64,000 nt of DNA from Polytrichum commune (taxonomy: Eukaryota; Streptophyta; Polytrichopsida; Polytrichales; Polytrichaceae). The notes under the pieces are model-generated. The model ran no database searches and had not been told where the DNA came from. It saw only the letters and a list, made by a program, of their open reading frames with translations. The position numbers and the translations under genes were made by a program. The DNA lies in the NCBI GenBank assembly GCA_950295325.1, contig OX485807.1, forward strand, positions 18,137,666 to 18,201,665, written 5' to 3'. How positions within the stretch are numbered: position 1 is the first letter of the stretch; the number at the start of each line of letters is the position of its first letter. Shown one piece after another: positions 23,501-36,000 of the stretch.

Positions 23501-24442
23501 ATCAAAAATAATTCAGCCTTTCATCAAAGCAAACCATCTATAGACACCTTGGACCCTCAACAGTTAATGCACTACAAAACACTCTCATAAATGATGAGAG
23601 GAGAGTGGAACACAAGCAGCAATAATAACAAAGACACCCACCTACTTGAGCCGTTTATGATGTGATAATAATAATATATTACCACAATAGATAATAGTTA
23701 AATAGATGTAGATGCACTCCTGAAATCTATTGTGTTGTGGCAATTTCCTCACAAATTTAAAGTGTCAACGGAAAAGTTTCAAAGCTTTTGCCGAGATTTA
23801 TGATACAAACACAAACTAGAAACAAATCTTAAGAAAAGGAAAGAAAGAAAAATGGGAGTGCTAAAGTCAAAGTAAAACGCATTTGTCTGAAGTTCATCAT
23901 GGGTTTCTCCATGGCAGACACTTCACTGATTCTCCCAATTAGTGCATGTTACTATTCAGAGTTATGCAGTAAAATTACTCTTCAATATTCAATATTTTTA
24001 CCAATCAATTTTTTTTATGTTCTGTAATGTTCGAACAACCTACTGAATTTTCATTAGTAGAAATTGAACTCTTGAGTAAGTCTCTATTGTACTGCGTAAT
24101 TTTGAATAGTAACACACAGTAATTGGGATAATCGGTGTAACAAAATTTGTTACTACTCTGATTTGTTGCTTTAGTGTGACTCGTTCTAAAGAGAATAAGA
24201 AGTGTAGCTTTAGTATGATACATTGGGACTGAATCAACCTATAGGGGAGGTATAGGAATAGGTTTTTAATATGGATGGATGAGAGGCACACTTGTGTTCA
24301 ACAATTACTCTTCACCTTTTTTTTGACATGGCAATGCACTTCAAGTCAAATGCATTTTTGGCTAAATATCTATATCACTCTCAATTTCAACTTTTGAAGG
24401 AAACAATTGGACAAAAGTTCATGGCAAGTCACACATTATGGA
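20529..24442. other. Long gene-poor stretch
   Basis: No gene recognised. There is a poly(C) run at about 21440-21449. The phrase GGCTTGACACAAATTACAAG near 22542 has a diverged partner near 29210, which points to an interspersed repeat. The remaining frames are short and unlike known proteins. Confidence 0.35.
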
Positions 24443-24871
24443 ACTACACTAGATATTGTATTTAGTGTCATCAATTCTATTTGTCTTGCTCAATACTAAT
24501 TGTAAACCTGGCATCATTTGTCATTCATGTGTAGTGTCACCCAACAATGCCCCTGTAATGTCACCAACACTAAATTGCAAGCCTAACATCATTTGTCATT
24601 CCTTGTAAGAAAAACATTTGGACAATAAAAGATATATTATCAATTACTAAGTGATCTTTCAGTCTAATTTCAATCATCATTTCATTACAATGTTGTTAAG
24701 ATGCAAAATATACCAAAATTTGTTTTTGAAATTTGGTATTTGGATGAACTAAATGCAAGTTGGGATGACAATATTTGTAAACTTATTCATAAGAATTGCC
24801 ACTATAAAGGTTACCACAATGAAATACCACTATAAAATACCACATAACAGTTGATACAAGATTTAGTGTAG
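24443..24871. mobile_element. MITE, TATTTAGTGT family (copy B)
   Basis: It begins ACTACACTAGATATTGTATT and ends GATTTAGTGTAG. The internal word TTGTCTTGCTCAATACTAAT is shared with copies A, C and D. The length is about 429 bp and it is non-coding. Confidence 0.8.
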
Positions 24872-27000
24872 CTTTCCCCGTGCCGTACTTGCATGTGGTA
24901 CCTGTGCACATGAGCATGATTCAAGTTTAGTAGAAAACAGTGCTAACAATTTTAGCAAGTTTGCAATATTGCATGTGTCCCAACTCCATGGCACCTCTTA
25001 CAGTTGCAGTGGACAATGTGTACCAGTGTTATGACAAACCCCAGTCATTGAACTTCCAATATTCACCCACATTTCTTCCACCCACTCAGCTCCAGCCTAA
25101 CTGTTGAAAAAGCCAAGTTGGCATGTGTGAAATTTCAAGCAAAGAGACTGGTAGAAAGAGCACTGCATTCACCATCAATGGAGGAACCTGCAAACAGAAC
25201 TTGAATAGGGTTAGTTCATCAGAAACCAGACCTGAAGAGATTGTTGGCAGAAAAGCTCATCGGCCATAGTAGTGCAATCTTTCAGGGTTGGGAGCTGGTC
25301 AAGTCAGGATGGAGTCAAGAAAGCACCAAACTCGAAACCAATGACCCATAATGGAGTGGCAGCAACCTTATCAAAATTTAATATGCAGTCGGAATGTGTC
25401 ACTAATGCTCCGCCCTATTCCTCCACTGTTCAGCAATTTCACTACATCAACTTTGGAGGATTTTGTCAGGACAACCTCATTTGCAGATCACGGGAGGGGG
25501 CATAGTTTGGAATGATGAACAAACGAATTAGACATTCACATGGGAACTTCGCTCAACTGTATTCTGCATCAGCAATCTGTCGAATCGAATTATACTAGTC
25601 ACACACCCAATGATTTAGGTATTCCACTTGGACATCTGTACTTCACTAACACAGCCTGGGTAGCATTCCAGCAATCTGGAATATGCACTAAGCAAATCTG
25701 ATATATGATTGAAGAGACCAAGAAGACATGGTCTTGTATTTTTCTCAGCTGGAAATATAGAAGGATCTATGATAGATACCTCATAGAGTCAACAGGCATA
25801 AAAAAACATACAAAATTAATCTAGTAGTTTTTTCAGAAACGCATAAGCATAAAAACTGATCACATTGTCATTGTCTGAACATTATTTGAAGGAATAAAGT
25901 TCATTGAGAGCTGTCTACCTGTTTGCTGAGTTTGAAGCATTCCAAGACCCATCAATATGGCAGTAGGCTTTGTTGTGACAAGACTTGAGGTCAATTGCGT
26001 TTTAATGTTTACCACTTTCAACTGCCACCTTCGAGGATAGTTTTTTAGTCTTCCACATTGTACATGGCAACCTCCTTTACGAATGATAAACCAACCCCCG
26101 AACAATCAGAAACCCCATATCTGCATCCCTTCATGATTGATGGAGTGTACCAGTGTAAGGTGCAGTGAGGAACTGCCATCTTCATTCACATACCATACCT
26201 TCTCACATCAGATGCAAGTGGTTGTTACAAACTACTTATAGCTTTAAAACATATATATTTTGACATTCTAGTCCCAGCTTCATGGAACAACCAATTGTCT
26301 TTACCAATCACATATAGTGCATATGTACTGGAGGAAACCACAATCTTGACAAGTGAAGGATAGCAGAAAACAAGAAACAATACTTCACTTCAACCAAGAA
26401 TTCCTCCTATTGGTGGAGCCCTGGACATTCCTAAACGTGAGTGTCATTCTATCTTAAAATATTGCATTACATGAACATTACTTGGTATTTTTCAATATTA
26501 TATCTCTTTCAGTCGAGCAACCTCATGAAAGAAAATATGCAGGGCGGAACTCCAGGATGCCACTTGCAGATGGCTCTAGAAAACAGTGACATGATGCAAT
26601 TCGCTGTCCAATACTCTCGTCAGATGTTAGTTGCACATGACTATCACTGCCAGAGTGCACTGGTGCAGCTGTACAAGGGTATCCACATTCCATGACTATT
26701 ACAAGAGGAACCCTTTCACCTTGCAGGATTTCTACAGACTCGTGAAATGAGGTCGATTCTTTTGGAGAAGGGTAGCATTCAATGAAATAACACTACCAAA
26801 GGTTAAGGTCCACACACAATCGCAAAAAGAGGATGACGGCAAGTGCCAACTGAAATCACAGGCCACTTTGGAACACACCCACACTATGTCACGAAAGACC
26901 ATCTTCTCCTCAATATTAAGTTCATGAAGTATGAGGACAAGAGTTCCACGCTTCCAAAGAGTGTCCTACACAAGAAATACCATTCGCCAGTTCCAGAAAT
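24872..27000 (+). other. Possible unidentified spliced transcription unit
   Basis: No protein family was recognised. Two observations suggest a transcript. First, a good intron (donor AAAC|GTGAGT at 26437, pyrimidine-rich acceptor TCTCTTTCAG ending at 26512, 76 bp) joins two stretches that stay open in one phase (IPPIGGALDIPK, then EQPHERKYAGRNSRMPLADG). Second, there are open stretches near 25120-25266 and about 26620-26930 (NPFTLQDFYRLVK, a stop, then FFWRRVAFNEITLPKVKV). It may be a non-coding RNA, a decayed gene or chance. Confidence 0.25.
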
Positions 27001-27258
27001 CCATAATTAAAATGAGATAGCATACAAATAACCCAATTTAGATCAATTTAAACGAAACCCTCCTCGACAATCGAAGGGACAACCCAACTTGCGACCATGC
27101 ACAAAGAAAGGTAGAGAGTACATCGCCAATAAACTGCTCAATTTATATGGACTGAGTATTTAGAATTCAGTACAGATCAAATTGACACGAAGGCCAGAAC
27201 TACAAACTACCAGCCAATCTCAGAAAAAATAGACCTGGACTACATACTCATCCAGAAT

Positions 27259-27680
27259 CTAGTCTTGCGTCTCCTCCACATCGGCGCCAGCACCCACCCT
27301 GTTGTGCTTCTTGGCGTACCTCTGGTTCCTCAAGAACTTGGGGTCCATCTGCACAACCAAAACGATGTCAACTTGCAAGAACATCATGGATAGTTTCATA
27401 ATCACAGCCTAGAAGAAATCAATCCATGAAGAAAAAATCGCGTTCTCCTAAACCAAAAATCGATTTCGGTATACAAGACATAAAAAAACCCACTAAAACC
27501 ATCTTCAAAATGTCACCATACAGGAGAAGGGAAAAACAACAGAATGCAAAACTAAGTGTTCTGGAGCACCAAACTCACCCCCTTCCTTGAGGTGTATTTG
27601 TGTTTCTTGACCTTCTTGATACCATTCTTGTGGTTCTTGTACGACTGGTTGTGAGCCGTATGATTCTTGGACTTCGCCAT
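27259..27680 (-). CDS. RPL29: 60S ribosomal protein L29 (eL29)
   Basis: This encodes a small basic protein of the large cytosolic ribosomal subunit. There are two coding exons: complement 27579-27680 (start codon at 27680, 34 codons) and complement 27259-27348 (29 codons plus TAG). The phase-0 intron between them is GT-AG. The product has 63 aa, close to plant eL29. It begins [20 protein letters not shown], continues [14 protein letters not shown], then [16 protein letters not shown], and ends in an acidic tail (DVEETQD). The N-terminal block is nearly invariant in the family, which settles both identity and start. A leader intron and telo-boxes lie upstream, typical of plant ribosomal-protein genes. 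Confidence 0.96.
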
Positions 27681-27685
27681 CTTAC

Positions 27686-27978
27686 CTGCTTCACCACAAC
27701 AAAAGACAATAATCACTAGGCTAATCACGAAGATTGAAACTCTTCCGTATGGTTCTTGAAAAGCTTTACTGCCTACTGCCGAAAAGTTCCACAACTACAA
27801 AGAATCCAGATGACAACAAAAGACGCGACAACAAATCTCATCTAAACATAACCCTAGGCAAGTTTCAGATGAATCACGAGGGCTTTGTTCCGAGATTTTA
27901 CACAGCGGCCGTACTTGTTGACCACAGGTAGAAGAACTGCGACTTGAATCGACAAAGAATAACAGAAGTTGTGCGAAC
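27686..27978 (-). other. RPL29: 5' leader intron of RPL29
   Basis: On the minus strand a donor CATCAG|GTTCGC lies at 27978. An acceptor GTGAAGCAG lies just before GTAAG and the ATG, so the exon starts at 27685. This leaves only five leader bases before the start codon in that exon. It is inferred from splice signals only. Confidence 0.65.
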
Positions 27979-28052
27979 CTGATGGGAGTCGAGCGGGTGG
28001 GCTCCGAGAGATGCAGTGGCGATGGCGAAAGAGAGAGAATGGTGGCAGCACC

Positions 28053-28082
28053 AAACCCTAAGTAAACCCTGCCAAACCCTAA
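28053..28082 (-). promoter_or_regulatory. Telo-box pair upstream of RPL29
   Basis: AAACCCTAA occurs at 28053-28061 and again at 28074-28082, with a third partial copy (TAAACCCT) between them. Such telo-boxes are known in promoters and leaders of plant translation-machinery genes. They sit about 370-400 bp upstream of the start codon, or about 75-100 bp upstream of the leader-exon donor. Confidence 0.7.
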
Positions 28083-28432
28083 TGTTTGGGTAGTATGGAT
28101 GTACATTTATTTCATCCACTAACACGAACATCATCCACTGTCCATCAGTCCGAGCCGAAAATTACCCTAGTTTATCAATATGGTGCGGGTATCTCTGTTA
28201 ACACCGGGTATCGACACGTTACGTTGGCGGGTATCCGACCCAGTTAGTTCATGTCCTTCAATACTAGTGTTGATACCCGCTTGCACATATATCATTTCGG
28301 AAATCTATGGGTATCTATTTTTTATATACCTTGGACGATGTAATTACTTTTTTAAACCATGAGGTATCAAGTGTTAAGTTTTTGTTCAATACCCTTACCA
28401 ACTTGTATACGAAAAATTGATACCCTCACAAC

Positions 28433-28793
28433 ACTATACTAAATATTGTATTTGGTGTCACCCATTCTATTTGTCTTGCTCAATGTTGATTGTAAACCGC
28501 CCATGTAATGCCATCAACATTAAGTGTAACCCTAAAATTACTTGGGCATTATAGAGTCACAATGTCGCAAAAATTGTCACTTATGAAGTGGTTTCTCATC
28601 CAAAATTCAATCATCCATGACAATGTTTCGTTACATCTAGGTTAGGAGGCAGAGCATACCAAACTAAAAGTGGATGAACAAAAACTAAGTTTAGATGACA
28701 ATACTTGTAAATTTATTCCTAAGAAGTGTCATTAGAAAATTTACCACAATGACATAAAATACCATAGACACTAAATATAGTATTTAGTGTAGT
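28433..28793. mobile_element. MITE, TATTTAGTGT family (copy C)
   Basis: It begins ACTATACTAAATATTGTATT and ends TATTTAGTGTAGT. The internal TTGTCTTGCTCAATGTTGAT is shared with the other copies. The length is about 361 bp. It lies about 350 bp beyond the RPL29 promoter motifs. Confidence 0.8.
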
Positions 28794-29496
28794 TATTATG
28801 CTATATGGAACTAATTGAATTAAATTAAATCAAATTAAACCAATACATGAATGGGAATGGAGAGCCCCCAAACAAAAACACTACCCATGTACCTCAATTA
28901 TATAAGGGTCCAACATAGTAGCAAATAGTTTCTTGAATAATTGTCTTATGAGCCATTATACGTTATGGGCAAGATTTGTGACCATGGAAGTGTGAGGGCC
29001 CTTGAAACTCATGTGAAGGCCATACTATGAAAAATAGGTGTTGAGTTTGTGTGGTCATGGGCCTTCAAGTGTAGTATAACGACATATGCAACTCGCCCTC
29101 AACCTAATTTTCATCATCCCCATCTTATTCGTGTGGGCCATCTACATAAAAGTTATTATAAATCAAGGATTGTGAGATTTTGAAGTGTCATTGTCTCCCA
29201 ATTTGAGGTGGGCTTGACACAAAATCAAGGAGACCATGAAACATTATCACTTGCATTATGTGTAGGACTCCTTGTAGATATTTCATCCATCGGTCACACT
29301 CCCTTGGTCCCTCAGCCTCCCCCTAGCCCTTTTCCCATTGGTTAAAAATAAAGGTAAGCCGTCAATCTAGTTTGCATCACAAATCCCCCCGCCAAAAGGT
29401 GACAACATGTCGCAAGCATGAGTGGCTAAATTCATGTTTCCTTCCTTATAATCTAAAATCTAAAATACATTGTTAATCTAAAATCCCCTCAAAAAA
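28794..29496. other. Intergenic, nothing recognised
   Basis: No coding potential seen. It contains the interspersed phrase GGGCTTGACACAAAATCAAG, also present near 22542. Confidence 0.35.
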
Positions 29497-29620
29497 TTAC
29501 AAGGAATGACAAATAATTTTGGGTTAACCTTTAGTGTTGGTGACAATACACCACAGTTTACAATTAGTATTGAGCAAGACAATAGGAATTGGTGACACTA
29601 AATATCTCATTTACTGTGGT
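29497..29620. mobile_element. Truncated MITE, TATTTAGTGT family (copy D)
   Basis: This is one half of the family in inverted orientation. TTACAAGGAATGACAAATAA leads through GTATTGAGCAAGACAATAGG to the terminal GACACTAAATATCTCATTTA. The other half is absent. Confidence 0.7.
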
Positions 29621-30375
29621 TCACATTTCCCCTTGGACTCCACCCCAGATGATTGAGACGTAAGCATGGTGGTCAATCTAAATAACAGATGCTTCTTCTC
29701 TTCCAATATTCTCTATTACATCATGATTATCGTTCCGTGAAAGAAAAAATCAGGACATAATCTATATATATTTGCATACAGAAACTACAAGCAAATGCCA
29801 TACAAGTCCTAAAAATTCAGATACAAGATGCACCCAATCCAGCACCACCCCAGCTCCACAAGGCTTATAAGTCCAATTACAATCCCACGCCATATCTTTG
29901 TAAACAACAGTTTTTGAAATTTCCCTTATTGTACAAGGTGATTCAGCTCATACATGTATGTGCACTCTAGATGTGCACAGGCATGAATAGGTTGCTATAC
30001 CAAAAGCCTGTTCATGACAGCAGACCTCTCTTGAGCTTTGACCCGTCCTGCAATTATCCATTTATCTCACCCGTGTGATGACATGGGTTGGTTGATTAGG
30101 GTTTTAGGGTGAGATTCCAATGCCATGAGTAGCCTCTAAGTTTTCTACTCTTTAAGGGCTGCAATGAGGGGCAGTTGTGAAGATTTATCACAGAAACCAA
30201 GAGGACTCCTCCCAGTTTAGCATAGAGCCTTGCTAACAACTAGACCTATCTGTGTCTCTGGTCTAAGATCTAAGATTGTATACAAACTCCAGAGAAGGAC
30301 CAATGAACTGTTGTAGGAGCGATTGTGCTCCAGAAACTGTTTGTTGGAGCATGAGATGCTCCCATGGAACTCCTG

Positions 30376-33300
30376 TTATCTATCAGATAACATTGCAGTT
30401 GGTCCATCCCCTTGGATCCAACCCCTTGTGAGGAGTAACTCATATACACGATCTGTCTTGATAGGCTCCACTTTAAACATTTGAAGAGCATCAGACCTAC
30501 GAACTTGCCCTGACCTTATACTCTCCAGCATGAGGACCTCTTTCATCTTCAGATAGTGAGCAGGTGAGAGCCTGTTTTTTTCACATAAATCTTGTTCCTG
30601 TAGCAGTACAAACCTTACATTGTCAGTGGATACAATGGCACGTTCATAAAGCCATACTGAGGCCTGTTATTGAGCTGAGAGTAGTAAACACAGTAAACTA
30701 AGAATTGAAATTAAATCAAAACCTATGTGAGACCTGACAGAATACACCAGAATTGAAAAATATGCAAAAGCTAATACAAAACAAAACTCACGGTTGGTGA
30801 TAATAAGTCCACGCCAGGATAGCCAGCAAGTGTTAGAGCAACTCCAGATCTCTTGGAGCTTTTACCACCAGAAGTTGCCAATAGACTACTGCCACTTGGT
30901 AAATGATGAGGACCAGAAGCTCGAGGTTTCGTTGCATCCCGCACACTGCCAGATGAAGCAGCCTCAACCTCCTTTTCTCTATTTAGATATCGATTAGCTC
31001 TATGGGTTGACTTGCCACTATATAAATAAGGTGCACTTTCCTTAGCTTTTCGTAGATTAGCCTCAGTTTCTCTCTTCTTCTTCTCAGAGCCATATAATTC
31101 TGCTTCTGCTAGAGTGTGACAGCCAGCCATTCGATATTCCTGAACAAAATAGATTAAACGACCCATCAAACAACGATCTCTATCACATACTGACCTAGAC
31201 CTCACTTCAAATAACTATACAACCCCATCAACTATTCAAAAGGCTAACAGAATAGAACTACCATGATAAACACGTCTGCTTGGCTGCACAGTGACTCTCT
31301 TCCTGGCACATGGAAAGAATGCTCTGACTTGAGATAGCAGCCGCCACATCAAAATATGCCCAACAACAAAAGTATGTGCTTCAATACTACCTGTAGTTCT
31401 TCAATTCTTTGGCGCAGTTTGCGCTCAGTATTGAGACCCATCAGTAGAGCCTCATGCTCTTCTATTGAATGATAGCGCATGAACACTCGACTTCGTTGAT
31501 ACAACTCCCTCTCTTCTTTTGATCGCTTTTTGTCAAGAGCCTGCTGACGCTTGACATTCAATAGACCCCTTTCCAAAATAAAGTCCTTCCTTCGTTTCCG
31601 TTCATCAAGTCTGACCACACAGAACAATCCCAGAATTTTTCAGATTATATTATAAATGGCAAAATCAAATCAAGGGATATGTAACATTTAATTCATGGAT
31701 ATCTATTAAATCAAATCAAGCTTCAGACTAGGAATCAGCAAATAACTAACAAAATCTTGTAGATCAGATCCTTGGAAAAACATCAAGATTATAAGGACTA
31801 GAATAAGGATTTCTATAAAACTACAACATGAATCCGCTGTCTCTGTCATGGAGGAATGAAGAAATACAACCAAGATCCTGACCTTGATATATAAATATGC
31901 AGCATCCTCAATTTCAATTCTCGGTCAGTTTCAGTGTCATTATCTTTAAACTCCATGTCTGCCAATTGTTGTTCTGCTTCATTGTCATACTCAGGCTCAA
32001 ACTCCTGTCGTTTTGCATTGTAGCCGGTCTGATCGGAACCATTTGTGCCTCCTTTACTATCTTCAACTAAGGGCTTTGGCTTCTTGCCACCAATGCTGCG
32101 ATTGCTTTGCAGTCCATCTATACATATCCACACAAGCCATTTAGAAGTTTGCAACAATGTGAATTATAATTGCTTCCCAATGTATCTCGAGGTGAAAGCT
32201 GATAAACAACAAGTTCAAGAGTCCAACAAGACCCCAATATGATCTATATGCACATGAAAGGATGCTCTCCAAAAGAGAAAGCTTGTAGGAAAGCGAGAGT
32301 CGAAAGCAGTTTTTCTTATTCTAAAAAGCAGATAAACCTCAACAAACAGCAACAGGACTCGTCCTGGAAGAAGAGCTCACCTTCAGTTGTAGCACCAGCT
32401 GCAGCAACATCTGATGCCTCCTTAACATGAACTGCCCCTTGCGCTCCTCCTGCTACCTTTTGACCCTTCAAACCAATTCCCACCATGGAATTTCCTGAGT
32501 CAATTGCTGCTTGACTTCCACTAGCCCTTCCATCTCCATCCTCCCCTTCACTTCCTGGGGTTGAAAGCATTGGCTTCATATCTTTGGTCCCTATACACAT
32601 GAAAATGTAGTGATTTGTGAGCATAGAAAAAATCCTGGAACCACTTGTTAGACCCTGGGTACAATCGAGCAATTCATCCTGACTACCCTACATGCATGCA
32701 GCATTCTCCTCAATGTACATCTCCTGGAGCAGTACCTGTAATTAAGCTAGCAAGAGAGTTTTTCCAATGACTTGAAAGCTCTGTAGCAAAGGAGATCTTA
32801 TGAAATGATTGTGTGCATACAAAATCTAAGAGTTTTCACAAATTCAGAGTATTGCAGTTCCTAAGCCATAAAGGTTACAATAACAAACTGAGAATATAAA
32901 GTAATACCTGTGGACATGCTGGATGGAGACCTGCCTTCCATACCTTCCTCCACCCTTCAGAGTAGACCGATTTCAATATTAGTGCAAATTTGCAAATATT
33001 GAACACACACAAATAATCCACATCCACACTCTCAAGCACTTCCTTACTATCGCTGCATAATACACATTGTAACTTCCAACTAATATGTTCCACAAGGGTG
33101 ATTTCAGGGTAAGGTTCAAGGATTGAGAACTTACTTTATTCGTGAGGGTGAGGGAGAAATAGAAGGTTCCTGTTTAACTGTGCGCAAAGCACTGCCATCT
33201 CCTGGTATTGAGAATCCTAATGTCATTCATAGTTTCTCATTGTAAGAGAAAGCAATTCATTTTGATTCAAGAAACCCTAATGAATGGACTTGTCAATAAC

Positions 33301-35309
33301 AAACCACTTCAGGTACATTCAACATGGAGATAGCTCAAATTTACACATTTGAAGACACTTGGCATGCACTAATCACCCCAGTTTAGCAGCATAAATGTAG
33401 ATGTTGAAGAAGGTTAACCATTTGTGCAACATACAACTTACCCTTCTTCCCTTCTTGATGAGTGCGAGCCATGGCCAGGAGCTCTGCCTTTGATTTGCCA
33501 ATAACATGAGACATATCCTGCAGATGTATACCTTCAACAAAATCAAAATCCTCAACAACTCTTCAATAACAGATATTGCTTTGAGATTCAACCTTTACAA
33601 GACTGGATTATTGATTGTCAAAGAGTTCACAAAGTTCCAAGTCCACTTACTGGAAGTGGAGAACAGACTGAATTCATGTAAGTTGTCATATAGTGGTCAT
33701 AACATTGTGTCTTCGTCTTTGTACCAACATGCTCTGAAACCTCCACCCAATTTCCAAGTCCGTACATTTCAACTCCCTGCACATGTAAATCATGCTCCAA
33801 AAAATTGAACTCATTCGGACCAATTGTATGTCAAAATCAAAAATAACTACATTGAGTTTACATCCATGTGTAAGAGCAGCCACACCAAGACAATATCCAC
33901 AGATGAGCCCACCAGCTTCACAGGTGTATCACTTTATTTCACATATCCTTTTCATGGTTCATTACCTCCAACAGTAGAATCTCTTCATCGGCATTCCACT
34001 CTGGATGGATAAGGGGGAATGACAGGTTATCCTGCATAGCAACAGCAACATGTCAAAGAAGTCAATACATATTTTTATTTTTATTTTTATTTTTATTTTT
34101 ATTTGTGTATTTTATATATATATATATATATATATATTGTGTTTATAATGAACTTGTGTACTCATATGTCCTGATTGATTCTTCTTTGGTTTCTGCTAAT
34201 AAGAAGTCATTGATGCTGCATAAATCAAACACAAGCTCAATGAACAGAATCTGAAAAAACAAGTAGATAAACGGCTCCTTGATTTGAATGCTTACAATAA
34301 CTCGATATGAATGGTGTGATTTGTGAGGGGTGATCTCAACACCCACAGAGAAGCATTCAACACAGAGATCAAAATCTGGACATTTATTACACTTGATTCG
34401 GATGGTCCCTGAGATGTCTTTGTTGCAGTAGTTGCAATGATAAAGAGCCTTCTTTGCTTCTGAGGCACCTACAACTCCCCAATGCATCCCGCTCAGATAG
34501 AACTCATGGTCACTACATTTGTAAGTAATTCGTTTAATCAAAAACTGGTCAGTGTGATTTTTTAAACTACAAGCCATGGCCTGCACGACAAAAATCCTTA
34601 TGATTTTTACAAATATGATCGTAAATAGAGGACTGACTGCTCTGTCATTCTCATCCAAGTTGGAAGTCATGATGATGTTGGCCTGTTCAAGCTTGGCTAA
34701 TGAGCAAGAATAATCCAGAGACTATTCTTTAATGTCTCGGACCCAACCATCCTTCAGTTACTAAATTCCAACTGTGAAGCCATGTGATTCCATGCCAAAA
34801 TGCACATACAAATTCTGTAGGTAGACGATGCACATGAAAAATCCTAGTGACGGTGGTAAATAATGGACCAGAGTTAAACTGCAGAAAATGTAAAATCAAC
34901 TCTTAAAATTCCATAAAAATCAATACCACAAAAAGCAGTTCCTATGCACATCCTCCAGAATCGAAAAAAATGCAGAGCTATTGATGATAACAACATTTGT
35001 TGCAGAGATTATTACTTAAACCTCTGCCATACAGCTATGTAGTTAAAATAAACGCAAGTACTCACCTGCCAATGTAGGATCCGCAATGTCGCCTCCGAGA
35101 GCCACACGTCGCCTCTTGGACCTGTCGGAGCAATGATGAGCACCCAAACTTCCTCGACCAAAATGCGATACATGGTAAAAAACATAGAAAAAAAAGATGA
35201 AAACTGCATCAATTTGCACGAGGTTTGAGGGAGCAGATGGTCCATACCTGTGGCCGAACCAGGCCGTATCATCGTCATGCGTGCCGTGGAGTCCTCTCGA
35301 ACGGCCCAT
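30376..35309 (-). CDS. ADA2: Transcriptional adaptor ADA2
   Basis: ADA2 is the nuclear adaptor that joins the GCN5 histone acetyltransferase in SAGA-type complexes. Thirteen minus-strand coding exons join without a frame break: 35248-35309, 35066-35121, 34296-34468, 33966-34031, 33651-33776, 33442-33517, 33135-33201, 32908-32954, 32381-32590, 31883-32117, 31391-31610, 30792-31139, 30376-30597 (stop TAA). They total 1908 nt, or 635 aa. The start MGRSRG matches plant ADA2. The ZZ finger has ligands C51, C54, C66, C69, C75, C78, H88 and H92. The SANT domain is about 108-157 (EWNADEEILLLEGVEMYGLG). The ADA2 core is about 320-445 (ADMEFKDNDTETDRELKLRM, ERKRRKDFILERGLLN). The C-terminal SWIRM is about 572-632 (LSPAHYLKMKEVLM). 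At 635 aa it is longer than seed-plant homologues (roughly 490-570); the extra length is in the Ser/Gly/Glu-rich linker around 187-295. Exon 8 uses an AAG-type acceptor. All other junctions look ordinary. Confidence 0.94.
34070..34138. repeat. (TTTTTA)n and (TA)n microsatellites in ADA2 intron 3
   Basis: About four TTTTTA/ATTTTT units are followed by a run of about 24 nt of TA dinucleotides. They lie in the intron between the ZZ exon and the exon that starts the SANT domain. Confidence 0.9.
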
Positions 35310-35420
35310 GGCGATGGAAGCACCAAATCGTGTGTGAATCTCCCGCGCTTCTTCGTCCGACCAAACCCTCGCTCATCGCCTTCCTCTTCCCCTTGCTCCG
35401 CAACACCCCGGGTAACCCTA

Positions 35421-35451
35421 GCCACGTGGCACTCTTGGACTGCACGTGGGC
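35421..35451 (-). promoter_or_regulatory. Two G-box (CACGTG) motifs upstream of ADA2
   Basis: GCCACGTGGC at 35421-35430 is a perfect palindromic G-box; a second CACGTG core lies in GCACGTGGGC at 35442-35451. They are about 110-140 bp upstream of the ADA2 start codon in GC-rich DNA. bZIP and bHLH factors bind such sites; actual use is inferred. Confidence 0.5.
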
Positions 35452-35523
35452 CCCGCCACTGCACTTGCTCTCACGCACCTTAAGTCGGCTCTCTAATCAC
35501 CAGATTATGCCACTTTTGCTCTC

Positions 35524-36000
35524 CAGGTAAGCGAACCTAAATTGGTTACTTATCTTAAAATGAGCACTTAAGGTAGGAGCACCTTAAACCAAGAAGTTAA
35601 GGTATTTGACATACATGACCCCCCCAAAATAAAATTAAAATTTCATGTAACAAAAAAAATATAGATGTGTATTGCAAGTTTTTTTTTCCCCTGATATTGA
35701 ATTTTTTTTTAAGGTGAATATTGTGTTGGCACCCAAAACCGTTAAGGCGGCCTTATGTTCACACATTGAACATACTTGCTATCAACATGTACTTATTATG
35801 CAAGATTTCAAGTGTGTTGGTTTTGGGTGTTGTCTTGGTTTAAGGTGCTCCTACCTTATATTTGAGTGGTCTCAGGCTAGGTGTGCATCCAATAATGGAC
35901 ACCGCAAAGACATGTGTTTAAAAGAGATTGGATTACATGCTCAAATTTTCATTGATGATTTAAAGTTAATGATAGCATATGCCTTTTGTGATGAACTCTG
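35524..36000. repeat. Interspersed repeat copy 1 (hosting a MITE)
   Basis: Outside the MITE at 35571-35856, this segment matches the reverse complement of 37254-37400: TTGGTTACTTATCTT before the insertion, then TATTTGAGTGGT, the CTAGGTGTGC region and ACATGTGTTTAAAAGAGATT after it. A third copy is at about 37640-37780. Confidence 0.75.
35571..35856. mobile_element. 286-bp MITE with TA target duplication
   Basis: AGGTAGGAGCACCTTAAACC at the left end is perfectly inverted at the right end (GGTTTAAGGTGCTCCTACCT), and TA flanks both sides (35569-35570 and 35857-35858). It is inserted into an interspersed repeat whose uninterrupted version at about 37365 carries a single TA at the matching point. 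TA duplication is typical of Tc1/mariner-type (Stowaway) MITEs. A 166-aa open frame crosses this insertion and is not a gene. Confidence 0.9.

Noticed and set aside
27795-28134. Minus-strand frames of 66-103 codons upstream of RPL29
   Set aside because: They cover the leader exon, leader intron and promoter of RPL29; the family protein starts at MAKSKNH (27680).
35012-35530. Overlapping frames of 67-150 codons on both strands at the ADA2 5' end
   Set aside because: GC-rich first exons and promoter of ADA2 make chance frames; only the MGRSRG frame splices in phase to the ZZ exon.
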